64,000 bases of DNA, from assembly GCF_001641285.1 (NCBI RefSeq), contig NZ_CP014841.1, positions 2,728,001 through 2,792,000 on the forward strand. The letters run 5' to 3'. Position 1 is the first letter of the stretch. Each line of letters begins with the position of its first letter. Shown in pieces: positions 1 through 8,979 of the stretch. The notes beneath the pieces were generated by a model, which was given only the letters and a program-made list of their open reading frames with translations, ran no database searches and was not told the DNA's origin. Origin of the DNA: Dyella thiooxydans. GTDB taxonomy: Bacteria; Pseudomonadota; Gammaproteobacteria; Xanthomonadales; Rhodanobacteraceae. The position numbers and the translations under genes are program-made.

Positions 1-233
1 CGGAGCGGCTGGAGACCTTCCTGGCCGCCTGCTGGGCCGACAAGCGCGGGCGACTGGGGCATGAAGACGATCCGTATCCCGCCGGCGATTACCTGCGCCA
101 GGCCCGTGCGGCAGCCGCGGCGGTGACTGCCGCCCCCTTCGTCGACGATGGTCTGCGCGGCCCGGCCGTTGGCGCCGCGATGGATGCCGCGCGCATCAGT
201 GCCATTGGCGATGTGAAACAATATAACAATTGA
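1..233 (+). CDS. cca: CCA tRNA nucleotidyltransferase, C-terminal end (partial)
   Basis: Only the last 76 codons are in the window, read in the frame starting at base 3 and ending at TGA 231-233. The tail carries features of the C-terminal region of bacterial CCA-adding enzymes: an ACWADKRGRLG stretch (the A-C-x-A-D-x-x-G-R block), a YPAGDYL motif, and GPAVGAAMDAARISAIG near the end. The enzyme adds or repairs the 3' CCA of tRNAs in the cytoplasm. The catalytic domain lies upstream of the window, so activity cannot be judged. It runs in the same direction as the sulfatase-like gene 61 bp downstream. Confidence 0.8.
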   Translation, partial: ERLETFLAACWADKRGRLGHEDDPYPAGDYLRQARAAAAAVTAAPFVDDGLRGPAVGAAMDAARISAIGDVKQYNN

Positions 234-294
234 CCTTTCGCGCCGATGCCAACGCCTTCGCGCTGGTGCGGCGATCCATGTTCCGGAGTCGCCT

Positions 295-2511
295 GTGTCC
301 CTGAGCCATCCCTCCTCCTCGCCCTTGCGCCAGCGCCTGCGCCCGCTGGGCTGGCTGGCCGCCACGTATCTGGTGATCGGCGTGATCACGCGCATCGCGC
401 TGCTGGTGATGACCGGCAAGGGCGTGAGCCCGAACCCGCTCAACTACCTCTACGCCTTCGGTGTCGGCGCGATCGCCGACCTGGTGACCTTCGTCTACGT
501 GGCGTGGCCGCTGGTGCTGTTCCTGTGGATCGTGCCGACCGACCGGCCGCGCGTGCGCGGCCTGGCCGGCTGGCTCGGCTGGATCGCCGCCCTGCTGGCC
601 GGCTTCGGCTTGTGCTGGGGCCTGCTGTACCTGAAGTGGCAGGCCAGCCTGCACGAGGTGTGGCCACTGGCGATCCTGGCGATCTACCTGCTGCCGCTGC
701 CCGCACTGGCCTACAACCGGCGCAGCGGCCGCGGCTACCTGTACGGATTGGCCCTGGCGATGCTGTTCGGCCTGATGTTCGTGGGCGCGTCCGAGCTGGT
801 GTTCTGGAACGAGTTCGGTGTGCGCTTCAACTTCATCGCGGTGGACTACCTCGTCTACACCACCGAGGTGATCGGCAACATCCGCGAGTCCTACCCGATC
901 GGTACCTGGCTGGCCCTGCTGGCCGTCGGCGCGGTGCTGGTGCTGTGGCTGACCCGGCGACGCGTGTGGCGCCGCGACGAAGGCTCGCGCTTCGGCGCGC
1001 GCAGCATGCTGGCGCTGGCCTGGCTGGTGCTGAGCGTGCTGGTCACCGCCGGCTTCTCCGCCGACATGAAGGACCGCACCGACAACAATTACGTCAACGA
1101 GCTGGCCGGCAACGGCATCTTCCAGTTCTTCGCCGCGTTCCGCTCCAGCCACCTCGACTACGCCAAGTTCTACCGCACGCTGCCGCAGGACGAGGCCTAT
1201 GCGCGCGTGCGCAAGCTGCTGAAGACGCCGGAAGCCACCTACCTCAACGACAGCCCGCACGATCTCACCCGCGAGATCCGCCACAGCGGCCCGGAAGAGC
1301 ATCTCAACGTCGTGCTGATCAGCGTGGAAAGCCTGTCGGCAGACTACCTGGGGGTGTTCGGCAACAAGCAGCACCTCACGCCGCAGCTCGATGCGCTGTC
1401 CCGGCAGAGCATGTTCTTCGAGAACGCCTACGCCAACGGCACCCGCACCGTGCGCGGGCTGGAGGCGCTTTCGCTGTCGATCCCGCCGACCCCGGGCGAT
1501 TCGGTGATCAAGATGAAGGGCAACGAGAACCTGTTCTCGCTGGCCGACATCTTCAACGACCGGGGCTACGTGTCGGAGTTCGTCTACGGTGGCTACGGCT
1601 ACTTCGACAACATGAACTACTTCTTCAGCCACAACGGCTACCTGGCGGTGGACCGCAAGGACTACCCGAAGGGCGCCGTCATCCACCACGAGAACGTCTG
1701 GGGCGTGTCCGACGAGGACCTGTACACCATGGCGCTGGCGCAGATGGACCGGATCCACGCGCAGGGCAAGCCGTTCTTCCTGCACATCATGACCACCTCC
1801 AACCACCGGCCATACACTTTCCCGGCCGGGCGCGTGGACTTCCCGCAGGGCTCGCGTTCCGGCGCGGTGGCCTACACCGACTGGGCGATCGGCGACTTCC
1901 TCAAGCGCGCCAGGGAAAAGCCGTACTTCAAGGACACCGTGTTCGTGATTACCGCCGACCACGACGCGGCCAGCGCCGGCAAGGCCAGCATCCCGATCAA
2001 CCGCTACCACATCCCGCTGTACATCTACTCGCCGGCGCACATCCCGCCGCAGAAGGTCGAGCGCCTCACCTCGCAGATCGACGTGCCGCCGACCCTGCTG
2101 GGCCTGCTGCACTTCAGCTACCGCAGCCGCTTCTTCGGCTACGACGTGTTCCAGCTGGAACCCGGCCGCGAGCGCGCCTTCCCGGCCACCTACGAGAAGC
2201 TCGGCTACCTGCGCCATGGCTTGCTGACCGCGCTGGAACCCGGCCGCAAGATGGAGCAACTGGTGCCGGACTTCGCCACCGGCGACGCCACCCCGGCGCA
2301 CCCGGTCGACCAGGCCCTGGTGGACGAGGCGATCGCCTACTACCAGGTGGCCGCGAACCTGTTCAAGCACGGCGAACTGGCGCGGCGTCCCGAGGACAGC
2401 ACGCCGGTGGCCCCGCTGCCACCGACCCAGGCAGCGAGCGGCGATATGCCGACGGCAGCCGGTACGGCCGGCCCTCCCGCCAGCGCCTCAAGCGCGCCGG
2501 CGGGCCACTGA
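295..2511 (+). CDS. LTA synthase family phosphoglycerol transferase (sulfatase fold)
   Basis: A 738-residue inner-membrane protein. The first 260 residues hold about six to seven hydrophobic segments (near 20-40, 52-80, 92-113, 122-140, 150-170, 204-220 and 238-254). An extracytoplasmic alkaline-phosphatase/sulfatase-like domain follows from about 337. Expected metal and catalytic residues are visible: E345 in NVVLISVESLSADY, a likely nucleophile T385 in NGTRTVRGLEA, and D555-H556-D557 in VITADHDA. Related Gram-negative enzymes move phosphoglycerol groups from phosphatidylglycerol onto periplasmic glucans or lipids, as OpgB does. The substrate here is not determined. The GTG start at 295 is supported by CGGAG at 284-288. 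The last 24 bp overlap the convergent VanZ remnant. Confidence 0.85.
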   Translation: MSLSHPSSSPLRQRLRPLGWLAATYLVIGVITRIALLVMTGKGVSPNPLNYLYAFGVGAIADLVTFVYVAWPLVLFLWIVPTDRPRVRGLAGWLGWIAALLAGFGLCWGLLYLKWQASLHEVWPLAILAIYLLPLPALAYNRRSGRGYLYGLALAMLFGLMFVGASELVFWNEFGVRFNFIAVDYLVYTTEVIGNIRESYPIGTWLALLAVGAVLVLWLTRRRVWRRDEGSRFGARSMLALAWLVLSVLVTAGFSADMKDRTDNNYVNELAGNGIFQFFAAFRSSHLDYAKFYRTLPQDEAYARVRKLLKTPEATYLNDSPHDLTREIRHSGPEEHLNVVLISVESLSADYLGVFGNKQHLTPQLDALSRQSMFFENAYANGTRTVRGLEALSLSIPPTPGDSVIKMKGNENLFSLADIFNDRGYVSEFVYGGYGYFDNMNYFFSHNGYLAVDRKDYPKGAVIHHENVWGVSDEDLYTMALAQMDRIHAQGKPFFLHIMTTSNHRPYTFPAGRVDFPQGSRSGAVAYTDWAIGDFLKRAREKPYFKDTVFVITADHDAASAGKASIPINRYHIPLYIYSPAHIPPQKVERLTSQIDVPPTLLGLLHFSYRSRFFGYDVFQLEPGRERAFPATYEKLGYLRHGLLTALEPGRKMEQLVPDFATGDATPAHPVDQALVDEAIAYYQVAANLFKHGELARRPEDSTPVAPLPPTQAASGDMPTAAGTAGPPASASSAPAGH

Positions 2512-2896
2512 CCAGGCTTCGACCCGGGCCAGCACCCGGGCCAGCGGCGTGCGCAGCAGCAGACAGGCCACGCCGATGCCCACGGCATCGGCGAGCACGT
2601 CGAAGGCATCGGCGTCGCGCGGTGGGTCCAGCCACTGCGCGAACTCGATGAAGACGCCGAACGCGAGACATCCGAGCGCCGCCCCGGGCCCGCGCGCCGC
2701 GCGAGGCGTAGACGTTCCCCCACCAGCCCATCAGACCGGTGAAGGTGACCGCGTGCAGCACCTTGTCGCCTTCCGGCACCGCCAGCGTGATGCCGGGGTC
2801 GGGGCGCAACGCCATCCACAGCGTCCAGGCCATGATCGCCAGGCCCAGCGCGACCCAGCGGCGATGCCAGCGCAGGTGCGCGGGGCCTTCGGTCAC
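2488..2896 (-). pseudogene. VanZ-like membrane protein, frameshifted
   Basis: The N-terminal half reads from GTG at 2896, with a membrane segment and the VanZ signature GDKVLHAVTFTGLMGW. The second half (ALGCLAFGVFIEFAQWLD, then a DADAFDVLADAVG motif) continues in a different frame to TGA at 2488-2490. The span is 409 bp, one base more than a whole number of codons. A surplus C in the C4 run at 2682-2685 would restore a 135-residue VanZ protein. Either the gene is broken or the base call is wrong; both halves are otherwise well preserved. The GTGA at 2896-2893 overlaps the stop of the upstream methyltransferase gene, so the two were translationally coupled. VanZ-family proteins are small membrane proteins of mostly unknown function. 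Confidence 0.75.
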
Positions 2897-4086
2897 AGTC
2901 GCGCCGCCGGACGCTCGCCGACCAGGTCCTCGTCGATGGGCAGTGGATCGAGGCCGCGCGCGAACAGCATCGCCTGGAAGCGCTCGCCCATCTGCTCGGG
3001 TAGGGTCAGCCGCTTCACCTGCTGGGCCAACCGGTAGCGCGCAGCCTCGTCGGGTGCGGCGGCGAATGCCGCTTCGAACGCCAGCGGCAGGCCCGACGCC
3101 ATCAGGAAGGCGGACTGCGGCAGATAGTTCACCAGCGTGAAGCCGGCCCGCTCGCCCGCCTCGGCCAGCGCGGTGAAGTCGACCGATGCGGTGAGGTCGT
3201 TGAGCCCCGGCAGGTACAGCGGGTCGGCATGGGCGCGGTGGCGATAGTGCGCCATCAGCGTGCCGTCGCGCCTTCCAGGCAGGTAGTACTCGCGGCGGGC
3301 GAAGCCGTAGTCGACCAGCAGCATCGCCCCGGCTTCCAGCGGGCCGGCGATCGCCGCGATCCACGCGGCGAGCTGCGGCAGCAGCTCCGAGCGATAGCCG
3401 TCGGCGAACGGGGCGCCGAGCTCGTGCTCCAGCGCGCGCACGGCCTGTTCGGTGCCCCCGTTGGCCGGCCGGTCCTCGCGCACCAGCCGGCCATCGGCAT
3501 CGACGGCGACGACCTCCTCGAAGACCGCCCCGTCGCGGATCGCAAAACGCACCACCGGCAGCGCGTCGACCACTTCGTTGGCGAACAGCACACCGCGCCA
3601 CGCTGCGGACGGCGGCCGGTCCAGCCACTGCACGCGCGCGACGACGTCAGCGGGCAATGCCGCGGACAGGCGTTCGCGCTGGCGCTCGCGCAGATCGGCG
3701 CTCGGTTCAAGGATCAGGTAGTGACGGGGCAGCGCATCGGCCTCGTCCATCGCCCGCAGGGCGACCTCGGCGAACGCGCCACTGCCGCCGCCCAGCTCGA
3801 GGAAGTCGGCCGCGTCGCCGGACGCGGCCAGCACCGGGGCCATCGCCTGCACCACGCAGCGGGCGAACAGCTCGCCCAGCTCGGGTGCCGTGGTGAAGTC
3901 GCCGGCCGCCCCGAACTTGGTGGTGCCTGCGCTGTAGTAGCCCAGCCCGGGAGCGTAGAGGCAGCGCTCCATGTAGCGCTCGAACGGCATCGGGCCATGC
4001 GCGGCGATCTCGTCACGCAGCATCGCGACGAGGCGCCCGGAGTGCGCGCGTTCGTCGGCGGAAGGTTCGGGGAGTCGGTCCTGCAT
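2893..4086 (-). CDS. MidA/NDUFAF7-type class I SAM-dependent methyltransferase
   Basis: A 397-residue cytoplasmic protein of the DUF185/MidA family. In mitochondria the homologue NDUFAF7 methylates an arginine of complex I subunit NDUFS2; the bacterial substrate is not settled. Family marks are visible: GPMPFERYMERCLYAPGLGYY near the N-terminus, GDFTTAPELG, the SAM-binding loop DFLELGGGSGAFA, the acidic residue in LILEPSADLRERQ, and FANEVVDALPV. I chose ATG 4086. An in-frame TTG at 4116 would add ten residues. The stop overlaps the VanZ start by four bases. About 190 bp with no recognisable feature separate the start from the end of the TonB receptor gene. Confidence 0.85.
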   Translation of the reverse strand: MQDRLPEPSADERAHSGRLVAMLRDEIAAHGPMPFERYMERCLYAPGLGYYSAGTTKFGAAGDFTTAPELGELFARCVVQAMAPVLAASGDAADFLELGGGSGAFAEVALRAMDEADALPRHYLILEPSADLRERQRERLSAALPADVVARVQWLDRPPSAAWRGVLFANEVVDALPVVRFAIRDGAVFEEVVAVDADGRLVREDRPANGGTEQAVRALEHELGAPFADGYRSELLPQLAAWIAAIAGPLEAGAMLLVDYGFARREYYLPGRRDGTLMAHYRHRAHADPLYLPGLNDLTASVDFTALAEAGERAGFTLVNYLPQSAFLMASGLPLAFEAAFAAAPDEAARYRLAQQVKRLTLPEQMGERFQAMLFARGLDPLPIDEDLVGERPAARL

Positions 4087-4279
4087 GGGCGCGTCGTCGG
4101 CTGGCGGAGCGCGCAAGGATACCGGGTCGATCGGGCCGGGCCGTGGCGACGAAGGGTTCCGGGCCGGACCCTGCCCAAGGGGAGGGACGGGACAGGGCCG
4201 GCCGGAACGGATCGCGGCGAGGGGTGCGCCGCGACCATCTGGCGCCCCGCTCCGGGAGTGGCGGGGCAGCCGGACCGCG

Positions 4280-6436
4280 TCAGAAGTCCTTCTGCAGCGT
4301 CAGGTACAGGCCGCGTCGCGGACCGAACTGCGGCGCACCCACGCCGATGCCGCTGCCATCACGCAGCTCGTAGGTACGGTCGAGCGCGTTGATCAGGGCC
4401 AACTGGGTGTGCAGCTTGCCGGTGCTGGCGAGGTTGAAGTCGTGCGACACGCTCAGATTGAGCTGGAAGTAGGCCGGCAGCGAGGCGCCGTTCGGCACGG
4501 CACCATCCTTGCGCAGGCCGCTGCCGAACAGGTAGTTGGCGCCGACCTGGGTGTCGTCGCCTAGGGCGTAGCTCACGCCGCCGGACGAGGAGTACGCCTG
4601 GTCGTGGTCGAGGAAGATCCAGTGGTCGGCGACGTAGGCCAGGTCGTCCGGTGCGAAGTTGTACTGGCTGGTGATCACGTGCGTGCCCATGGCGCGGCTG
4701 GCCGCAAGGTTGAAGTACGCACTGAGCGGACCGTTGTCGTAGTTGGCGGTGAACTCCACGCCCTTGATGCGGCCCTTGGCGTAGTTGAAGGTCGAGTACA
4801 CCAGCGCGGCACCGAACTGGCCTTCGTCCTGCAGGCGCTGCACCTTGCGGTAGTACGCGTCCAGGCCCAGCGTGAGGTGGGCGCCGACGTTCTGCGAGAT
4901 GCCTGCGTCGAAGTAGTCGGCGCGCTCGGACAGCGGCGTGTTGTCGCCGTTGTCGGGCAACTGGTTGGTGGTGCCGTTGAACTTGGCGATGTTGGCGGTG
5001 GTGATCGCCTCGGTCGCCGGTGGCGTGAAGTAGCGCGCGTAGCCGGCGTGCAGCACGGTCGAGTCGGTGGCCTGGTAGACCGCGCCCAGTCGCGGGCTGA
5101 GCTGGCTCTCGGTGCGGAAGGCCTTGTACTGGTCGCCGCGCAGGCCGTAGTTCACCGTCAGCCTGTCACCGATGCTCCACTCGTCCTGCACGTAGGCCGA
5201 CCAGGTCTTGGCGGTGATGCGGTTGCCGTCGAGGATGTTGATCGGCGTCGTGCTGGCCTGATTGCCGCTGGCATCGGCCGGGAACACCCACGCGTTGTTG
5301 CTGCTGGGCGCCCGCTCGAAGCTGCCGTACACGCCGTAGCGCAGGGTGTGGTGGTCACCCAGCGGGGTGGAGAAGTCGGCCTGCAGGGTGCTGGCGCGGT
5401 TGCTGCGGTCGATGGTCGAGGCGACGCCGTTGAACATCAGATCGCCGATCAGGTCCGGCGTGAAATCGAGGCTGGAATAGCGCTGGCCCAGCGCCACCTG
5501 GTAGTCGGTTTCGCCCAGCTTGCCCTGCAGCGACAGCACGCCGAAGCGGGTGGTTTCGCGCTGGCGCTCGTTGAGGTTGGCGGAGTTGAAATCGGTCTGG
5601 GTGAGGTAGCCGAAGCTCGGCTGCTGGTCCGGGTTGTTCGGGATCTGGAAACGGCTGTTGGCCGCGCCGAACATGAAGCTCAGGCGGGTGTCGTCGTTGA
5701 TCAGGTAGGAGACGTCGCCGAACGCCTTCACCTGGTGGGTGTGGTCGTGGAGCGGCTTGCGGCTGGCCGTGGGATTCTCCACGCCGACATCGCTCTCCAG
5801 ATAGTTCGCGGTGAGGAACCAGCTCCAGCGGTCCTTGCTGCCCCATACCGAGGCATTCGGGTTGAGCGTGCCGAACGAGCCGCCGGTGACACCGACACTG
5901 CCGCCATTGCCCAGGTCGTGGCCGTTGCGGGTGGTGATGTCGACCACCGCGGCCGTGCGCAGGCCGTACTGCGCCGGCAGCGCGCCATCGAGCAGCTTCA
6001 CGTTCTCGATGGTGCGCGTGTCCAGCGTCTGGCCGAAGCCGGAAATCGACTCGGGGATGATCACCCCGTTGATGCGGTACTGCAGGTTGGCGTGGTCGCC
6101 ACGCACATGCAGTCCACCGTAGGAATCCTGCACCACGCCCGGCGCCTGCAGCACCACCTGGTTCAGTGGCGTGGCCGCGCCCAGCGGCAGCTGGGCGATC
6201 GCCTTCCGGTCGATCACGTACTGGCTGGAGCCGGTATCCGGCGACAGGGCGTTGCGCGCCTGGTCGAGCGCGGCGCTCACGTCCACCGAGCCGAGCTGCT
6301 TGACCTGGACCGGCTGGTTGCGGGCCGCCGGCGTGTTCGATGGCGCGTCATCCGGCGCAGCAGGGGCATCGGCGGCAAAGGCGGAAGATGCGCCCAGGGC
6401 GCAGGCAAGGCTGAGGGCAAGCAGGCGAGGAGTCAT
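4280..6436 (-). CDS. TonB-dependent outer membrane receptor, possibly for zinc
   Basis: A 718-residue outer-membrane receptor that would import its ligand using TonB/ExbB energy. It begins with a signal peptide (MTPRLLALSLACALG, cleavage near AFA-ADAP). A plug domain follows, with VVLQAPGVVQDSYGGLHVRG and a YRINGVIIPES segment, then a beta-barrel of about 500 residues ending in the aromatic residue F. His- and Asp-rich stretches occur in the barrel (LHDHTHQV, ADHWIFLDHDQ), which would suit a metal ligand. An imperfect Zur-like palindrome sits 43 bp upstream. I chose ATG 6436 because it opens directly into the signal peptide; ATG 6475 in the same frame would prepend 13 residues and sit between the palindrome and the signal peptide. 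The gene appears monocistronic. The zinc assignment is inference. Confidence 0.82.
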   Translation of the reverse strand: MTPRLLALSLACALGASSAFAADAPAAPDDAPSNTPAARNQPVQVKQLGSVDVSAALDQARNALSPDTGSSQYVIDRKAIAQLPLGAATPLNQVVLQAPGVVQDSYGGLHVRGDHANLQYRINGVIIPESISGFGQTLDTRTIENVKLLDGALPAQYGLRTAAVVDITTRNGHDLGNGGSVGVTGGSFGTLNPNASVWGSKDRWSWFLTANYLESDVGVENPTASRKPLHDHTHQVKAFGDVSYLINDDTRLSFMFGAANSRFQIPNNPDQQPSFGYLTQTDFNSANLNERQRETTRFGVLSLQGKLGETDYQVALGQRYSSLDFTPDLIGDLMFNGVASTIDRSNRASTLQADFSTPLGDHHTLRYGVYGSFERAPSSNNAWVFPADASGNQASTTPINILDGNRITAKTWSAYVQDEWSIGDRLTVNYGLRGDQYKAFRTESQLSPRLGAVYQATDSTVLHAGYARYFTPPATEAITTANIAKFNGTTNQLPDNGDNTPLSERADYFDAGISQNVGAHLTLGLDAYYRKVQRLQDEGQFGAALVYSTFNYAKGRIKGVEFTANYDNGPLSAYFNLAASRAMGTHVITSQYNFAPDDLAYVADHWIFLDHDQAYSSSGGVSYALGDDTQVGANYLFGSGLRKDGAVPNGASLPAYFQLNLSVSHDFNLASTGKLHTQLALINALDRTYELRDGSGIGVGAPQFGPRRGLYLTLQKDF

Positions 6437-6478
6437 GAAACGTCCAGTGAGCGGGGAAAGGGAGCGGCTTCGCATTAT

Positions 6479-6493
6479 TGATACGTTATAACA
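6479..6493 (-). promoter_or_regulatory. Zur-like imperfect palindrome upstream of TonB receptor
   Basis: Read on the minus strand the site is TGTTATAACGTATCA. Compared with the gammaproteobacterial Zur core TGTTATAnTATAACA, the left half matches 7 of 7 and the right half 4 of 7. It contains a -10-like TATAAC and lies in the only AT-rich patch of this interval. The location fits an operator that blocks the promoter. The consensus is from general knowledge and binding is not shown. Confidence 0.35.
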
Positions 6494-6611
6494 TTGCCAA
6501 TTGCAGTGAAAGCCTCACACCCCCGAAAGTCATGTTCCGGGCAAGATCGTTGGCAACGCTTCATCGGCCGGTGCCGACACTTGCGTCCCGCCTGAAGCCC
6601 GAGGAGGCACC

Positions 6612-7256
6612 ATGAACCCGCCCGACCGCTCGCTGCCGGTGCCCTACCAGCCCGGCGCCCACGACCGGGTCACCCAGGCCTTGCTCGACTTCGTCAGTCG
6701 CATTCCGGCGGCCGGGGTCGGGCCAAGCGCCGACCCGCTCGCCGACGCGCGTGCGCTCGGTCAACGAGCGGCGCGCCGTGCCGCGGTCACTGCCGGTTCG
6801 CTGGCCCTGCCGCCGGGACCGCTGGGCTGGATGACCGTGCTGCCGGAACTGATTGCGATCTGGCGGATCCAGGCGCAGATGGTCAGTGACATCGCCGCCA
6901 GCTTCGGCAAGCAGGCCTCGCTCGGGCGCGAGCAGATGCTGTGGTGCCTGTTCCGCCATACCGCCGCGCAGGCCTTCCGCGACCTGGTGGTGCGCATGGG
7001 CGACCGCCTGCTGTTCCGCCGCGTCACCTACACCGTGGTCGAGCGCATCGCCAAGCAGGTCGGCGTGAAGGTGGGGCAGCGCGCGGTCGGCGCCGGCGTG
7101 TCGCGCTGGCTGCCGGTGGTCGGCGCAGTCGGCGTCGGCGCGTACGCCTACTACGACACCCGCCAGGTGGCGGCGACGGCGATCGCGCTGTTCGCCGCCG
7201 ATGTGGGCTTCGTCGATGGGACGGACGCGGGCGAGGCCGCGACCACGACCCGATGA
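6612..7256 (+). CDS. EcsC-like protein
   Basis: A 214-residue protein with a glycine/alanine-rich hydrophobic stretch (SLALPPGPLGWMTVLPELIAIW), then an amphipathic IQAQMVSDIAASFGK helix, and a second hydrophobic region near 170-190 (VVGAVGVGAYAYYDTRQVA). This layout resembles EcsC-family proteins found next to ABC transporters in Firmicutes but free-standing in many Proteobacteria. The function in Gram-negatives is unknown. The ATG at 6612 has a strong Shine-Dalgarno, GAGGAGG at 6601-6607. The gene is probably read alone or with the SDR gene 53 bp downstream. The family call is from pattern recognition only. Confidence 0.6.
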   Translation: MNPPDRSLPVPYQPGAHDRVTQALLDFVSRIPAAGVGPSADPLADARALGQRAARRAAVTAGSLALPPGPLGWMTVLPELIAIWRIQAQMVSDIAASFGKQASLGREQMLWCLFRHTAAQAFRDLVVRMGDRLLFRRVTYTVVERIAKQVGVKVGQRAVGAGVSRWLPVVGAVGVGAYAYYDTRQVAATAIALFAADVGFVDGTDAGEAATTTR

Positions 7257-7309
7257 ACTGTCACGCGGTTTGCGGCAAGCTGGAGCGATCCAGCTGAGCG
7301 GAAGCGCCC

Positions 7310-8056
7310 ATGAGTTCCACCCATCCCCGTCCGGTCGCCCTGATCACCGGCAGCGGTCGCCGCGTAGGTGCGGTGATCGCCCGCACCCTGCATGCCGCCG
7401 GCTACGACCTGGTGCTGCACTACCGCCACTCGGCCGACGCGGCCGAGGCGCTGGCCGCCGAACTCGGGCAGCAGCGCGAGCAGAGCGTGCAACTGGTGCA
7501 TGCCGAGCTGGCGGCGCTGGACATGCTGCCCGAGCTGGTCACCGCCGCACTGTCCCGGTTCGGCCGGCTCGACGCGCTGGTGAACAACGCGTCGGCGTTC
7601 TATCCGACGCCGGTCGGCAGTGCCACGCCGGCGCAGTGGGACGAGTTGTTCGCTTCCAACGCACAGGCGCCGTTCTTCCTCGCCCAGGCCGCCACGCCGG
7701 CGCTGCGCCAGGCCGGTGGCGCCATCGTCAACCTGGTGGACATCTACGCCGAACGGCCGCTGGCCGACCATCCGGTGTACTGCATGGCCAAGGCCGCGCT
7801 GCTGGCCATGACCCGCTCGCTGGCGCTGGATCTGGGCCCGCAGGTGCGGGTGAACGCGGTAGCGCCGGGCGCGGTGATGTGGCCCAGCGAAGGCAAGGCC
7901 TACGACGACAAGCGGGCCATGCTCGAACGCACGCCGCTCAAGCGCGCCGGCACGCCGGAGGACGTCGCCAGCGCCGTGTTGTGGCTGCTGCGCGACGCCC
8001 CGTTCGTGACCGGTCAGGTGATCCGTATCGACGGCGGACGCACGCTGTCGGTGTGA
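7310..8056 (+). CDS. Pteridine reductase, short-chain dehydrogenase/reductase family
   Basis: A 248-residue NADPH-dependent SDR. It has the TGSGRRVG cofactor loop typical of PTR1/FolM-type pteridine reductases (T-G-x-x-x-R-x-G), an NNASAF motif, and the catalytic Y-C-M-A-K (YxxxK). The C-terminal TGQVIRIDGGRTLSV is standard for the family. It would reduce dihydropterins, such as dihydrobiopterin or dihydromonapterin, to the tetrahydro form in the cytoplasm. The presence of folK and folB within 3 kb on the opposite strand supports a pterin role. The gene converges on the DUF6159 gene with only three bases between the two stop codons. Confidence 0.85.
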   Translation: MSSTHPRPVALITGSGRRVGAVIARTLHAAGYDLVLHYRHSADAAEALAAELGQQREQSVQLVHAELAALDMLPELVTAALSRFGRLDALVNNASAFYPTPVGSATPAQWDELFASNAQAPFFLAQAATPALRQAGGAIVNLVDIYAERPLADHPVYCMAKAALLAMTRSLALDLGPQVRVNAVAPGAVMWPSEGKAYDDKRAMLERTPLKRAGTPEDVASAVLWLLRDAPFVTGQVIRIDGGRTLSV

Positions 8057-8059
8057 GCC

Positions 8060-8914
8060 TCAGCCCTTAGGGCGGAACGCCTGCTCCAGCAGCGCCGGCG
8101 GGAAGCCCGCGCCGGCCTCGCCCTCTTCGGCATAGCGATACAACGCTGCCGCGTAGACGCCCTGCAGCGAGGACTGCACCAGCGCCAGAACGATGAAGGC
8201 CGACACCACGATGGCAACCGCGGTCACCCCCGCGACGATCGACTGCGTGGCGAACGCCCCGACCACCAGTGCCACCGAAACCAGCGCCAGCAGGAAGCCG
8301 ATCAGCCCGAACACCACGCTGAGCCCGGCGTTGCCGATCAGGTTCTCGCCCCAGGTGCGACGCAGCAGCTCGACGCTGCGCTTGACCGCATCGACCGGAC
8401 CGACGCCTTCGCCGGCCAGCACCGGCACCACCAGGAAGGTGGCCACGGTCCAGGCCAGACCGATCAAGCCGACGATGAAGCGTCCGATCAGGCCCAGCCG
8501 TTCCTGCACCATGCGCAGCAGCAGGCCCACCGTGGCCGCGATCAGGGCATAGCCGAAGATCGCCCCGATGCGCGAACCGGCCAGCGCCAGACCCTCACTC
8601 ACGCTGGCTTCCTCGCCGCGCAGGCGCTTCAGCGCCACCCCGGCCAGCGCCGTGTTAAAGAAGAAGATCACGAAGTACTGCACCAGGTAGAACCCGAACA
8701 GCAGTGTCCACGAGGCCGTCGAAAGACCGTGCCTGTAATGCACGCCGAGCCGCTCGCCCTCCATCGTCATGCTGGCCACCGGAATCAAGAAACTGGCCAT
8801 CACGACCAGGCTGCAGATGCCCGACAGCAGCGGAAAGACCAGCAGCGACTTGTCCGAGCGCAACACCCCGGCGCTCGCCTTCATCAGTGCCCAGCTACGC
8901 GCGAACTTGCCCAT
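8060..8914 (-). CDS. DUF6159-type integral membrane protein
   Basis: A 284-residue protein with about six hydrophobic segments. The first lie near residues 25-50 and 70-95 (LLFGFYLVQYFVIFFFNTAL), and more lie at 125-145, 150-170, 195-225 and 230-260. A conserved-looking SVSEGLALAGSRIGAIFGYALI segment connects the halves. I recognise it as the DUF6159 family, whose function is not known; it resembles glycerophosphoryl-diester-phosphodiesterase-type membrane domains. ATG 8914 follows a clear GGAGG. It is the last gene of the minus-strand run that includes folK, with 65 bp between them. Confidence 0.7.
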   Translation of the reverse strand: MGKFARSWALMKASAGVLRSDKSLLVFPLLSGICSLVVMASFLIPVASMTMEGERLGVHYRHGLSTASWTLLFGFYLVQYFVIFFFNTALAGVALKRLRGEEASVSEGLALAGSRIGAIFGYALIAATVGLLLRMVQERLGLIGRFIVGLIGLAWTVATFLVVPVLAGEGVGPVDAVKRSVELLRRTWGENLIGNAGLSVVFGLIGFLLALVSVALVVGAFATQSIVAGVTAVAIVVSAFIVLALVQSSLQGVYAAALYRYAEEGEAGAGFPPALLEQAFRPKG

Positions 8915-8979
8915 GGCTTCCCTCCCCCGTGATGAAGGCGCCATTGTGCCGCAGCCGCAGCCGCGGCGGGATGCCAGCC

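Noticed and set aside
217-235. AT-rich ACAATATAACAATTGAC at the end of cca as a promoter for the next gene
   Set aside because: No pair of -35 and -10 boxes with normal spacing could be placed.
196-2370. A 724-codon open frame antisense to the LTA-synthase-like gene
   Set aside because: It has no recognisable motifs and a His/Arg/Val bias typical of a codon-bias shadow.
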